DNA from: Symsagittifera roscoffensis | Taxonomy: Eukaryota > Xenacoelomorpha > Acoela > Convolutidae | Assembly: GCF_963678635.1 (NCBI RefSeq) | Contig: NC_087065.1 | Span: 28,043,254 to 28,107,253 of the forward strand | Length of the DNA stretch: 64,000 bases | Direction: 5' to 3' | Shown here: in pieces, positions 22,479 through 34,426 of the stretch | How positions within the stretch are numbered: the first letter of the stretch is position 1 | Layout of the letters: every line of letters begins with the position of its first letter | Program-made: the position numbers and the translations under genes | The notes under the pieces: model-generated | Databases searched by the model: none | Told to the model about the DNA's origin: nothing | Seen by the model: only the letters and a program-made list of their open reading frames with translations

Positions 22479-24456
22479 ATGAGCCAGACTCAAAATGACG
22501 AAAGTCCAGATGAAGAAGCAGTTTTTCCCTTTCTTATAGATTCACTCGATCATAGAGGACAAACACAATTTTGTAAGAACTTACTCGTAAATTTGTTTGA
22601 ACCAGGAATCAGTCCATGCAAAGCAGAATTCCCAGATGTAAAAATCAAAAAACAAATTATTGAACATTATTTGAAATACATATGTAATCTAACACAACAA
22701 TATGGAATCTACACCATAGAATTCAGCACACCAAATACGGCCCATCGTAAATATGTAATTCAAACAGACGATATTGAATTAGAATTTTCAAAAGTATTCA
22801 TAGAATATATCAAAAGCATACAATATCATAATTCACAAAGAGCAAACTCCATATTCACTAACGAAGTTTTTGCAATAATATATAGTCATATATCTATATT
22901 AGAAAAAAAACAGAAGTTCAAAGTATATCACCAACCGAAACATCCAAACATACAAAAGTACGAAAAGAAATCACACTATTTTCATCATTTCTACATATAA
23001 TTCCGTGAAAATTTTACTAAAGAAGATGTTTTACAAAACACTAGACGTGATTAATAAAAAATTTTAGCATGGTTTATTATAGATTATTTCACCCACAATT
23101 TAGATTTAATTTCACAAGCAAGAAAAAATTTCAGACCTCAAAATACCAATGACGACACTGTCCTTTCAGAACAATCAGATTACGTTTGTGACCCTGACTG
23201 GTCTCATCCAGCATTTCTAAATATTCCACAAGCTATCTAGAGTCAAGCAATAAGTACAATATCTTTCCACAGAGATTATGTAAAAGTAATACCATTAACC
23301 ATTGATGCAACACCATTAAATTATAATACATTTTCACCTGATACACGAAATAACAGCTTAAATTCAACAGTCATACATAATGAAAATCTCAATGGAACCA
23401 GAAATCTTACACAGCAAGATATTCAAACACCATCACACTTCATAAATGAAGAAATCGTCCAAACAACAGCAACAACTACACAACAAAGTATTTCACCAAT
23501 ACACCCCAATCTGACAACACCAAGAAATACAAATACATCACTAACACAGGTAACCTTACAATCAACCGTTAAGCCTTCGGTTGCTCCAAAATGTTCACAT
23601 ATGGACTATCACACGTATAGACCAATGACAATACCGTCAAAAACACGAAAACTGTTCACAAGAAACACTTTGCAGAACACAATTATATTATGCTCACCAA
23701 CCAAAAACAAATCAACCTCCCCGAAAAAATACGCAAAATTTAAATCAAGTATGTTCCCATTATTGGAATCTCCCAAAAACATCGACCAATTCAATAAATT
23801 TTCCAGATAATCCACAACCTACACAGGATTATAGTGAAAATTACCCATTTTTTCAACAAAACAAAAATAAACAACATACACCATATAACACAAACTATTT
23901 ATCATCTGACGACGATGATTATCATCAACCAGATATTTTTGCACCATATACTAAAGAATATCGCACACAAAGACCGCGACAATCTCAATCATCTCAAAAA
24001 ATAAATTTACCCACAAAATCCAACAGATAAACAAAATCCACAACAAATGCATATACAAAAGCCATTTAACACACAATCTTTTCAACCTATACAACCACAA
24101 AACCAAATTTTAATGCATTCTTGTCAACCAACCCAAATGCAAAATGAAATACCGCATCCATATTACCTTCAACAACATGAAATCACAAAAAATCAACTTT
24201 CAAATTTTTCACAAATGCCAAATGCCGCAGAATCACTACAGATGACTATGAATCTATACCTTATGGGTGGATCATCAATAACATCGAATAAACCATTAAT
24301 GGTATTCACAGGAACAGACCCTGAATATTCTGTAGAAGATTATCTAAATGCAGTAACAGCAAATTTAATTTTAATTATAGGACCCAAACCAATTAATACG
24401 CCATTACATCAAAATTGGATACATAGACGCACAGCGTTAATACAAACAACCTTTGG
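22479..24456 (+). pseudogene. gag, decayed and internally truncated
   Basis: Starts MSQTQNDESP. The first 173 codons form a folded-looking, matrix-like region (to 23000), followed by a frameshift. A long Thr/Gln/Pro/Asn-rich linker (23090-23810, stop at about 23238) and an acidic DDDDYHQPDIF segment come next, then a frame at 24047 leading into a capsid-like stretch (AESLQMTMNLYLM, FTGTDPEYSVEDYLNAV). Reading is lost after WIHRRTALIQTTF, where it fuses to a segment that in the older element lies beyond the protease. The rest of capsid and the nucleocapsid zinc knuckle are therefore deleted. Assigned from position and similarity to element 2. Confidence 0.72.
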
Positions 24457-24965
24457 CAAACCATTTATATCTAAATATATACCAACAATCAACATCTTAA
24501 ATAGTAAGATCCATATCAAAGATAAATACACAAAAACAAAAAATACAGCTCTAACATTCTTCCAAAGATTAAACAAACAACCACCATTTTTTCAAAATTT
24601 TATCCCATTTAAAATCAACAACGGAAACACCTGAAACCACTATCAGGAATTATATATAACTTCTCAATAAAACAAGTTCACCAGTATAACAAGAGTCAAA
24701 ATAAACATTAACTTTTCACGTCAGACTTCGAATTTAAACCTATCCACAAATTTTTCAAAATTACAATCTCATCCATAAAATACTCGAAAAAAACGAATTT
24801 TGACATCATTTCATTACACGTGTATAACAATACACCATATCAAGTAACATTACCCCTAGGACTTTTAGGATATTGTGAAACAAATGCTACAATTTCACCT
24901 ATAAATGAAGTAGCCTACCGCGTTAATAATATATTATTAGATATTTGCCAATCAACGAATCAAAA
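24457..24965 (+). pseudogene. protease-RT linker remnant
   Basis: Begins GKPFISKYIPTINIL, equivalent to KPFIAKYIPTVKHPK at about 52100 in element 2. After stops, an open segment from SDFEFKPIHKFFKITISS to VAYRVNNILLDI lies between protease and RT. No D-[ST]-G protease active site is present. The reading then jumps into the middle of RT, so the RT fingers are missing. Confidence 0.6.
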
Positions 24966-25640
24966 TGCAATTGGCCTATTGAACCCATACAAGTTATCTT
25001 AACAAAGATAAATGGTAAATATTTCTCAACCGGAGATATGAACAGTGCTTATAATCAAATGCCACTAGATGAACAATCACGACGTTTAACACAATTTGTT
25101 ATTTGAAATCAACAATATCAATTTAATCGCTTATTCTATGGAATATCCATAGGACCAGCAGCTTGTTCAGCTTTTATGAGTAAAATTTTTAGACCACTAA
25201 TACTCAAGAAAAATGCAATCACATACTTAGATGATGTTTTTATGCAATCACAATTTAAAGAAGAAATGTTTACAGTTTTAGAACAGTATCATAAAATACT
25301 TCAGAACAAAATTTGAAGGTAGATCCCGATAAATTACACTTCTTTCTAACACGCGTTAAATTTTTAGGACATAATTTAGAACGAGAAACTATCACTCCAT
25401 TAAAATCACGCATTGATGCCATTCAAAAACTTCAGCCACCTACAAATAAAAAGAAAATCCAAGAATTCCTTGGAATGTTAAATTTCTTAAGTAAATATGT
25501 TTACAAAATGCAATTATACTTAAGACCCTTCTATAACATCCTCAGACAACAAAATAATTTTGAATGGACCACTGAACATCAAACACGATTTGAAGAAATT
25601 AAAAAACTTTTAACTGAACATATTTCAAACACAATTCCAG
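24966..25640 (+). pseudogene. pol: reverse transcriptase, fingers deleted
   Basis: Reads from PIEPIQVILTKINGKYF. The first catalytic Asp is in GDMNSAYNQMPL (D at 25035), and the catalytic box YLDD is at 25224-25235. An in-frame TGA at 25104-25106 replaces what is probably a Gly codon (VI-stop-NQQY), and a one-base shift occurs at about 25312. The thumb/connection follows (LHFFLTRVKFLGHNLE, KKIQEFLGMLNFLSKYV). The N-terminal fingers seen in element 2 at 52800-53090 are absent, so this RT could not work even without the stop. Confidence 0.88.
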
Positions 25641-26470
25641 ATCCAAATCAACCATTCTATGCAATGTGCGATGCTTCAAATTTTGGCATCGGCGCAGCAT
25701 TGCTACAATCACATAGTGGAACAGATAAAATGAACCTTATAGCAGCAAATTCACGATTATTCACACAAGCAGAGCTACGACTCTCAACTCTAATGAGAAA
25801 ATGTACAGCTATAATTTATACACTTACAGAATGTGAATTTCTGATACTTGGATCAAAACACCCAACAGTTCTATTCACAGATCACAAACCAATTATATTT
25901 CTCTTCACACAAAAATCAAATCCAAATCATAGAGTTTATAGATTTCAACTAATTCTAATGAAATTTCTAAACCTACATATAGTTTGGACAGCAGGAAAAA
26001 ACCTTGCGTAACCAGATACTTTAAGTCAAAATACGCCACCTGAATTATTCACACGAAAAACTACAGTTGAAATACCACAAAATATTAAATTTTATCTCGC
26101 AAAAGATGAAACATCACCCCGACTAGAATGCAAATATGCAGTAAAAACTGACATTGATCAATCACAGATAAATAATCTACAACATTTTCCACTCTACTTA
26201 GATTGCCAGAATAATCACTTGAAGTTGATTTACTAGGCACATCAACTTTTAAACCAATTCCATACTCACAATGGATAAAAAATAATACTCAACAAAAAAG
26301 AATAAAACAACACTCGCATAAAAAAAATTTTTTTCCGTTAATTGAAAAAGAAAATTTAACCGATAAAATAAACTTATCAGGACCGCAAACAAACGATTCA
26401 AAATACACAATAAATCAAGTTTTTGACCTCCATGACCCACTTGACACAATTCCCTTATCAAAACTAGAAA
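25641..26470 (+). pseudogene. pol: RNase H and RH-IN linker
   Basis: RNase H motifs are CDASNFGIGAALLQ (D at 25670), the region LSTLMRKCTAI, and FTDHKP. The position normally holding the catalytic Glu reads Lys (AAA at 25799-25801). The older copy has MRES at this place, so this is a point change. The frame closes at a TAA after GKNLA (about 26009) and continues in fragments through a hydrophilic linker before the integrase N-terminus. Confidence 0.82.
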
Positions 26471-28103
26471 TTGACAATATTTTTTCTCCCCCCAACAGAT
26501 AAAATTACACTTGAACTTTTAAAACAATATCAAATTCTCGACCCAGTAATTAGACAACTAAAATCATGGCACACATACAAAACTAAGCCCGTAAAAGCAG
26601 ATACCACAGTTTTAGGAAATAAAACACTCCTCCGATATTTCCGAAAATTTAATAACACAACAATTAACGAAAATACAGATCTTTTAGAATATCAATTAAA
26701 TGATTCTAAAGTTCCCTGTCTTCCTTTAAGTATGATATTAATAGCTTTTATCCAAATCAAAAACAAATAGCACAAAAACAAGTCTTTAAAGGACAAAGTT
26801 TTTATTTTAACCATCGCATTTCATTCGATACAAAAGGACCAATTTCACCATCTTCTGAAGGAAACTCCTACATTATGGTCATTGTTGACGCATTCACACA
26901 TTATGTAGCACTCAACCCAGTACCACATTGTAATGCTTATTATGCTTACACGACGTTTTATGAACATTGGATAGCTAAATTTGGATTACCCGAAATCTTA
27001 GTTACAGACAACGGTACAGAATTCATAAATAATGAAATCATCACACTATTCCACTTATACAACATCAAACATAAACCACGTACATCTCATGCACCTTGGA
27101 CAAACGGTTTAGTCGAAGGTATGAACCGTTCACTGCAAGAATATCTCCGATGTATCATAAATGGAAATGATACAAAATACACAGAATGGTCAGCAGATGT
27201 AAAATTATTTCTTTTAGCATACAATTCACAAATCACGACAACTTTAGCAATGTCACCATACGAAATGGTTTATAATCAAAAGCCACGTAAACCACTTATG
27301 TTTACAGCAAATTCCCATAAAAAAGCACAAGGTTATTGCCAACCAAATAAAGACTCAATCTGTTATAACCTACCTTTACACACACATGATGGAGATCATT
27401 TTCATCACCCACAAGTTCTTAATTTAGCCTCCGGCACACACACCGAATGGATTTTAAATAGAGATAAAAAACACAATAATATTTACCAAAAAGTAACAAA
27501 GAAATTGTTACAAAGGCAAAACATTAACGATCAAATTAATTCACGCTTTACACCAGCCACAGATTTAAAAATTGGAACATTCGTCTTAATACCTAACTTT
27601 AATACGCAAAAGGAATCTCTAAAAAATTACAACCCCTTCGAAAAGGACCATTCCAAATAATTGCCAAACCCACTGACGTAACGTATAAACTTACAGATCC
27701 AACCAAAAAAGAAATTGTTCAACATCGTAACAATCTATTGCCCTACTACCCAAAAGAATACGCACTACGCGAATTAACTCATTTATATTCTTTCACAAGT
27801 TTAAAAGTTATTCAAAATCATCCACATTCAGTAAAAGAAATAGATGAACAACACAACGTTCATCATGAAAATCAAAATCAAACACAAATCAAAGCTAAAA
27901 ACAATCATAAAATAGACCCAAAAATACCTCAAAAAGAAAAAAAGAACAAGAAGGTGATAAAAAATTTTTTACCACAAGATCAAATAGAAAAATCAGAACA
28001 TAGAGAATTATCACGACTTAGAAATCAACCACGTAAAAATTACAAAACATTCATTCCACAATCTAAAATATTGAAGAAAGTTGAATTTCAAAAACAACTT
28101 TGA
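26471..28103 (+). pseudogene. pol: integrase with GPY/F module
   Basis: The N-terminal part (26471-26760) stops at LPLSMILIAF and then joins directly to QKQIAQKQ, so the HHCC zinc domain is deleted. The catalytic core is complete: D at 26887 (VDAFTHY), D at 27007 (TDNGTEF), E at 27115 (GLVEGMNR), a D,D-35-E spacing. A frameshift at about 27620 leads into the C-terminal module (KGPFQIIAKP ... QHRNNLLPYYPKE), the GPY/F signature of Ty3/gypsy integrases. The tail to 28103 is Lys/Asn/Gln-rich. The core frame is uninterrupted for 261 codons. Confidence 0.9.
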
Positions 28104-29032
28104 TTTTGAAAATTAATAATTTTTGCACCTCTGGATCATTTTGAACTTTCATTTTTCAAGATAACATGCTGACAAATACGCAACAATTCTAGTTCAGATT
28201 CAGCCAATAGGATATACTTAAATTCGTCACCTTCTATATCTCTAACACGAACCTACTAGCCGAAAAATATGAAACTCCAGGCATATCTATAACTATAACT
28301 TTACAACCTACAGGTCAAAAATAAGCAACTTGCTAAATTTTGACAACTAAAATAAATACCACCATAATATTATAACCTTCCCCTATCTAATAACGCAAAG
28401 ATCAACAATATTTTCCCAACTCAGACCTCAAAAACCCTCCAACCAAAAATGACAATTTAGCCTAAAGTAAAAAAGGACCCTAATCATTTGGCCTAAAGTA
28501 CAAATATTTCAAAAATACCCCAGATCACCCGACAAATAAAAATAAAGCAAAGAAGACCTCCCAAACACCATAAAATTAGCCCCCAACAACCTTTCACAAA
28601 ACTCAACCCACTTGTCAAAAAATCAATAAATAACTCGACCACACTTGAATCTCGCCTCAAACAACAAAAAATATTCGACGAAGAAATCACTTCTTGAATG
28701 CTCTTCTCTCAAACAGTCAATATCTTAAAAAACACAATCTTAAATCTTTTGATAAAATTTTTCATACTATTCAAACTTTTGTTCATATTTTCATTCGATA
28801 CTTTTGAAGTTTTTATGATCATTTTAATAATTTTTTGCAACATTTTTTAAATTTTCTACCCCCTATTTAAAATTTATCTCCAACTTTCCCAAATCATTGA
28901 TCATATTCACAGGTACGATAATTCAAAGTTGAATTTAAACATTTAAATTATACGAACAATTTTGAGTAGAACAGGTATTTTTTTACTATTTGTAATTTTC
29001 ATCATATTTTTTTATCATCCCTAATACTGACA
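28104..29032 (+). other. pol-env spacer
   Basis: No gene seen. The corresponding spacer in element 2 is 56240-57230. In retrovirus-like elements an env message is usually spliced and an acceptor may lie here, but no clear branch/acceptor was singled out. Confidence 0.4.
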
Positions 29033-32000
29033 ATGTGCAAATGTATAAAAAAGGCAATAGTCACATTCGCCTTAGCAACAATCCTTTTAATTCTTTTTCA
29101 TTCTTTTCAACCAGTTCAACGACAGGCACCCCTAAGTGAACCAACATATAATTTGTACCCCACATTACCACAAGTCTTAAACAGAATAAGTAACATTAGT
29201 CAAAATCAAAATACAGTTGAAATAAATACACAAATTATACAACAACGAAGAAATAGAAGTTTTCAAACCCCTAGAGTTCATTTTGATATACAACAGTCAC
29301 CAACACCAACTACTTCAGAAATTTCAAGTAGTACATTGCCAGAAACTCCCACACTACTTTCACAACATAGCACCTCAAATATACCCTCAGATTACTTAGG
29401 TTCAACACCAACATCTGAACAAATACGTGAAAATCCCTTTAACCCCCCCCCCCCCCCAAACCCACCGCACGACTACCATATTGGGCAACACACTCATATA
29501 CACAAGGTGAACCAAACTTAGTGAATGATCCAACAGATATTTCTACGGATACAACACTATCATCACTACCAGAAACATTATCACTACCGTCAACACCATC
29601 ATTAAGTCAAGTTTCACCGACGCTTTTCCCTTTAAATTTTCCAAATAACCTCGAAGCTAGATATCGAGAACAATCATCAGCAAATATCCCTTTACGACTA
29701 GATTGGAATACATTCGTAGCACCCCCACCATTATTTGGAAAACATCAAGATAGTAACCGACTCCACAGTTGGGCACTCAACAGACTACAATATAGACAAG
29801 ATATCCACGAAAATATTCGTGAGCACAATATTCAAATACTTCAACAAAACAGTCTCCAATTAAAATTTGAAATCACGATCAAATTTAACAATATTGTTCA
29901 ACATCCCTACCCATTAAATCCACCAAATATAACAACTCAATCGCTACCACCACCATTTATAACAACTGAAGTAATATATAAATACGATAGATTTACAAAA
30001 AACACAATTGGTTACATCACATTTTATAACCCTTACTCAGGATTATCATACACATGTATATTCTAAAAATATTAACATTTCAACAAATCTTTTTTCTAAT
30101 TTTTTTCCGACCAAAACACAAATCCTTCTCCTCGCACAGGACCCCAGGATCTATTAGTAACACACTATGATTGTGAAGAAAACGAACAAAAAACACTACA
30201 CAAATATGCAATAAATCAAATATCACAATGCGAAACAGAACCACAAGCTATAGAAACTACAAATGTAATAGCAACATTGTATTCAAAAGCCCGAGCAACA
30301 ACAGTCACAGGATATAAATTTACAGCAACATTTTCCGAAAAGAAAGTACACTGTTCACTAGTTTCCAATGGAAATAAGAACCGACTTGATCACGAATCAT
30401 TTTATCAAAGTAATATAGAACGACTTTTACATCTAAATCCCGATGATTGTAAAAACGAACTACTCAGACTAAACATCACAAGAAATAAAAAACACAGACA
30501 GAAAAATAGTAATTTTTCAAGTTTTTGCCGATTTTGTACATCAAGCAGAACTTGAACGATATCAAGGACATATAAATTTAGACGAAAAATACCCATACAA
30601 CGGCGCACACGGAAGATTAACTTATGACATACACGATAAACACTGGATACCACACATTGGAATAAATGACCCCTCAAACTGCAAAGCAGACACAAAAAAT
30701 AAAGGATATCAAGAAATAATGTTTTTCGATTGGAAAATACAACTCGAAAAAGTACAACTCACACGAGATTTATCTGATAACACAATGATCTATCAAGGAA
30801 TTAGATTATCTTGCAAACACGATCCAGGTTATTGTGACCCTACAACAAGGACCCGAGAAACAATTGTTTGGTTTCCCGAAGATACATGCACAACATTCCA
30901 AGTAGCAAAAATACACGCTCGAATGATAAAACTTCATGAAAATATTTTATAGAATCAATTCCATACGATTAAGTAAACCCATCCCGAAAACAAAGTAATG
31001 ATTTTAGAAATATTCATGATATAGAAAATAATTTAACACGTTTCCAAATCTATCAAGAAACAGAATTTGCATGTGAATACAGAAATCCACTTAATAAGAC
31101 ACAATACTCTGAAATACTTGTCGAATACGAAAAAAGTTTCGACATGACCACTGGAAAAATAAAATTTGACCCTTATAGCAAGTCATCCTATAAATGAAGG
31201 AACATCATAAGTCCCAGTTAACTTTCAAAAAAGCACAGGTCAACCTGGTGGAAAACTAAAACCACATGACAGTAAAAACACACGTTTACAAGAATTATCA
31301 CTAATGAATAGCACCTATTTTGGTAATATTCATTACGATATCCAATTAGATATGAAGTTAGACTACACAATTAGTCGAATGTCACTCTCCGAACTAGAGA
31401 CACTTTTTCAACTATGCGAATTGGAAAGAACACAAATCCTACAATCACTCGCACTAGCAGTACTAAAAATACCTTACGCAGGATACTTATTATCAGGAAA
31501 CAGATCAAATTTTTTTTTTTTAGATTACGAAGGAAATATTTTATGGTTTCATACTTGTACCAAAAAAGTATCACCACTATATGTTTTTGAAGACAAACGT
31601 TGTTATAAAAGAATCCCTATATTCTATAAAAATAAAGTACATTTTGTCGACTCACTTTCAAGACGAACATATTTTTGGGATACCGCAGTCCCATTTGGAT
31701 CAGAAACAAGCCACAATGTAGTACAATAAAATCCTGATGAAGATAAATACTATCTACTTACACCATACCCTACATTAATGCAACCACTCAAAATTTTCAC
31801 CCGAAAGCATCAGAGCTATTGCTCGTAATCCAAATATTGATTTACAATCAATTGGAATATTTTTTAAATCAGATATCCAACATCACATTAGAACACAACA
31901 GTTTCAGGAATTATTAACACAAATGGACACAATACAAAGACAATAAATTGACCAGAATTTAAGAAAACTTGCCAAAACCGCAGGATTTGCAGACATTTAT

Positions 32001-32630
32001 ACACAAGATTATAGCGGATATTTTAAAGACATTAAAGACTACATATATTTAAACGGTGAAAAATACAGACCACAAGATATTTCACCTATAAAAATTTTCA
32101 GTTTTGTTACCGTAAAGAACAAAATTCTAGCTTTTCTAGGATGGCCCTATTTGATCTTAGAAAAATTAACTATCTTATAAGCCATGTTTAATTTTAAAGG
32201 ATTTCTTTTCTCACTCTTAAAAGGAATCTATAACATATGCGCTATACACACACAAGTAAACAGACAAGCAAGTGTAGCACGTATACTATTTGCAGGATTT
32301 TTTGGAATTTTTTCATCATCAATAAACAAAATACTTCTAGATGCACAAATAAAAGAATATAACACAAAAATATCCACAGGACAAAAAATTTACGACGAAG
32401 AACACAAAAATATAGAATTAACACCTACCGCACCACAGTTGTCACCCTTACCACAAAACCATCCATTATCATTAGTTCCCCGTAATTACCGAAACCTAGC
32501 AATCACAAATAATCCAAATTCCAGACCAAATACAACACAAAGTCCCATCCAACACATAATGACACATCATTCACAACCCCACACCACCACTTTTCAGTCT
32601 CAAATTAATCATTTTTTTAGCCCACGTTGA
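29033..32630 (+). pseudogene. env: envelope-like membrane protein, decayed
   Basis: Starts MCKCIKKAIVTFALATILLI, a signal-peptide-like N-terminus, followed by a Ser/Thr/Pro-rich stretch. A run of 15 C (29443-29457) shifts the frame; coding resumes through LPYWATHSYT to the frame ending at 30066. A Cys-bearing ectodomain follows (GPQDLLVTHYDCEENEQKTL; NPDDCKNELLRLNIT; CDPTTRTRETIVWFPEDTC; FEDKRCYKRIPIFYKNKVHF), broken at about 30540, 30950, 31190 and 31730. Near the C-terminus, hydrophobic helices FLGWPYLILEKLTIL and ILFAGFFGIFSSS (about 32140-32330) look like membrane anchors. They are followed by a polar tail of about 100 residues ending FFSPR. Topology and location support an envelope role; the glycoprotein family is not identified. 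Confidence 0.65.
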
Positions 32631-34426
32631 GCCGACAACTTGGATCCCTCCATCGCTCAAATTCCCACCCAGCCAATCTCAAAACTCAAATCCTAATAAT
32701 CCCACTTTTTGCTTTCCCACCACCCGATTTTCCGATTATTAATATATCATCAAGCACGATTTCTGATACTAACTCAGATATTTCAGTCTTATATTCTGTG
32801 TCACAATTTAATAACTCTAATGTAGAAACCCCCGACGAATTTGCAGACTCCGAACCATCTCCCTCTAATTATACCCAGACCAACTCCTCAGTTTTTTCAA
32901 AACCCCCTTTTCAACCAATCCCATCTAATCATCCACTCCCATCCATTTCTACTCCTTCTTATGCTTCCCAAGTGACACCAACCTATTCTCAACTTCAATC
33001 CGACAGATCATATAATAATTCCCCAGAGACCCCCCAAACTTCCCAGGAGCTCGATAATTTTTTAACTTTACAACAACAATTAATACACCCCAACACCCTT
33101 ACAATACATCAACTATCATCCACAATCACATCCTCAAATCCACCTACTCCGACACTCTCCTCAGCTTACACTCCATCATTAGCACAATCATCTACATCCA
33201 CCGAAACACCTACTAGCACTCACAGAGCTTATCGCACTTTTAAATGAAAATTTCCAAATCACCCATTCCCAACCAAACCCGGAACAGCCCGCGAATATAT
33301 TAATCACCCGCAACACACCAACACAAAAAATTTCTTGAAATCACCTTACCCTCATTTCCGCAATATGCATTAAACACACCTAACGATACTAATGACACGC
33401 GCAATTTTGTAGATGAACATGTTTTAATGCCGACACTTCATTGGACAGCTTATTATAATTTTACTAACCCCCTTTGCCTACCATTAGCCAATACTCATGA
33501 CAGCATAGAAAAGAACAAAAACATGTTATATAGACTCACCACAACACATTGGATATAATTGGATATAAAAAGTTATTAAAAACATTCACTGCACCCCGAG
33601 CTAACGAATTTGCAATAGAATACTACGATCATAATATCATCCGCCCTAATCAAGACCAATTTTTAGATGAAGACCGCTTCGCAAACCCGCAACTAACAGA
33701 AAAATTTTTCATCAAAACATCATACGTATTCACACTTAATATTTTTGATAGAAAGAATGACCACATTATTTCAGAATCACTAGCTGATATTCAAGCATAC
33801 GAGAGCTTCTATGATAAATTTCAGTTATTTTCACTAAATTTTCACTTTCCTTCACCACAGGAACGCAATTTGCACTGTTCCCACAATATTATGTTACGCA
33901 CTAAACAAACGCACACATATACATACTATCGTTTTACACAAAATCATTTTGATTTGCACACCCCATCAGGACAACTTCACCATCGTTTTTTTGTTTATTA
34001 ACTCAAAGTACACGTCCCCATTTTTCCTTAATTTTATAAATTGCATCAAAGATACTAACCTCCACGGCATCCTCCGCAACTATGACCCAGTTACCCATAT
34101 AAATATATATTCTGTCCCATCACAAAGACCTTCAATAACGAAGAATCCAGACCCTTCCTTGTCCCGCATGAATTTATCCAGCCTATTGAAATACCCATAT
34201 TAGAATTCATTCACAATACTAAATATAATCATAAAATATATAACCTCATTCAAAGCACACCTTACGAGTTTGCAGTAGGCACCGAAGAACTAAACACCAT
34301 TAAAGCACTCCAATTGCTTTGGCCACTGCTACAAACTAAAAACAAAATACGCATACTAGCCAAATTACTAACAACATCAGATATGATTTACGACATCTTT
34401 CCCCACGGCTTTTTCCCAGAAGATTA
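32627..34426 (+). pseudogene. post-envelope region: Ser/Thr/Pro-rich part plus conserved C-terminal domain
   Basis: A 206-codon Ser/Thr/Pro-rich frame (32627-33247) is followed, after breaks, by a folded-looking region of roughly 330 residues. Its parts are FLEITLPSFPQYALN (33320 on), a 150-codon open frame at 33549-33998 (KFFIKTSYVFTLNIF, HCSHNIM), NLHGILRNYDPV (about 34055) and EFAVGTEELNTIKALQLLWP to a stop at 34424-34426. Element 2 keeps counterparts (VFIETGYIFNLDS, NCHGILRNYDPI), so the domain was maintained. In element 2 the envelope tail reads straight into this region in one frame (FSPRRQVESLSRSLSYPS at about 60934), suggesting one long protein or a former fusion. No known domain recognised. 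Confidence 0.5.
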
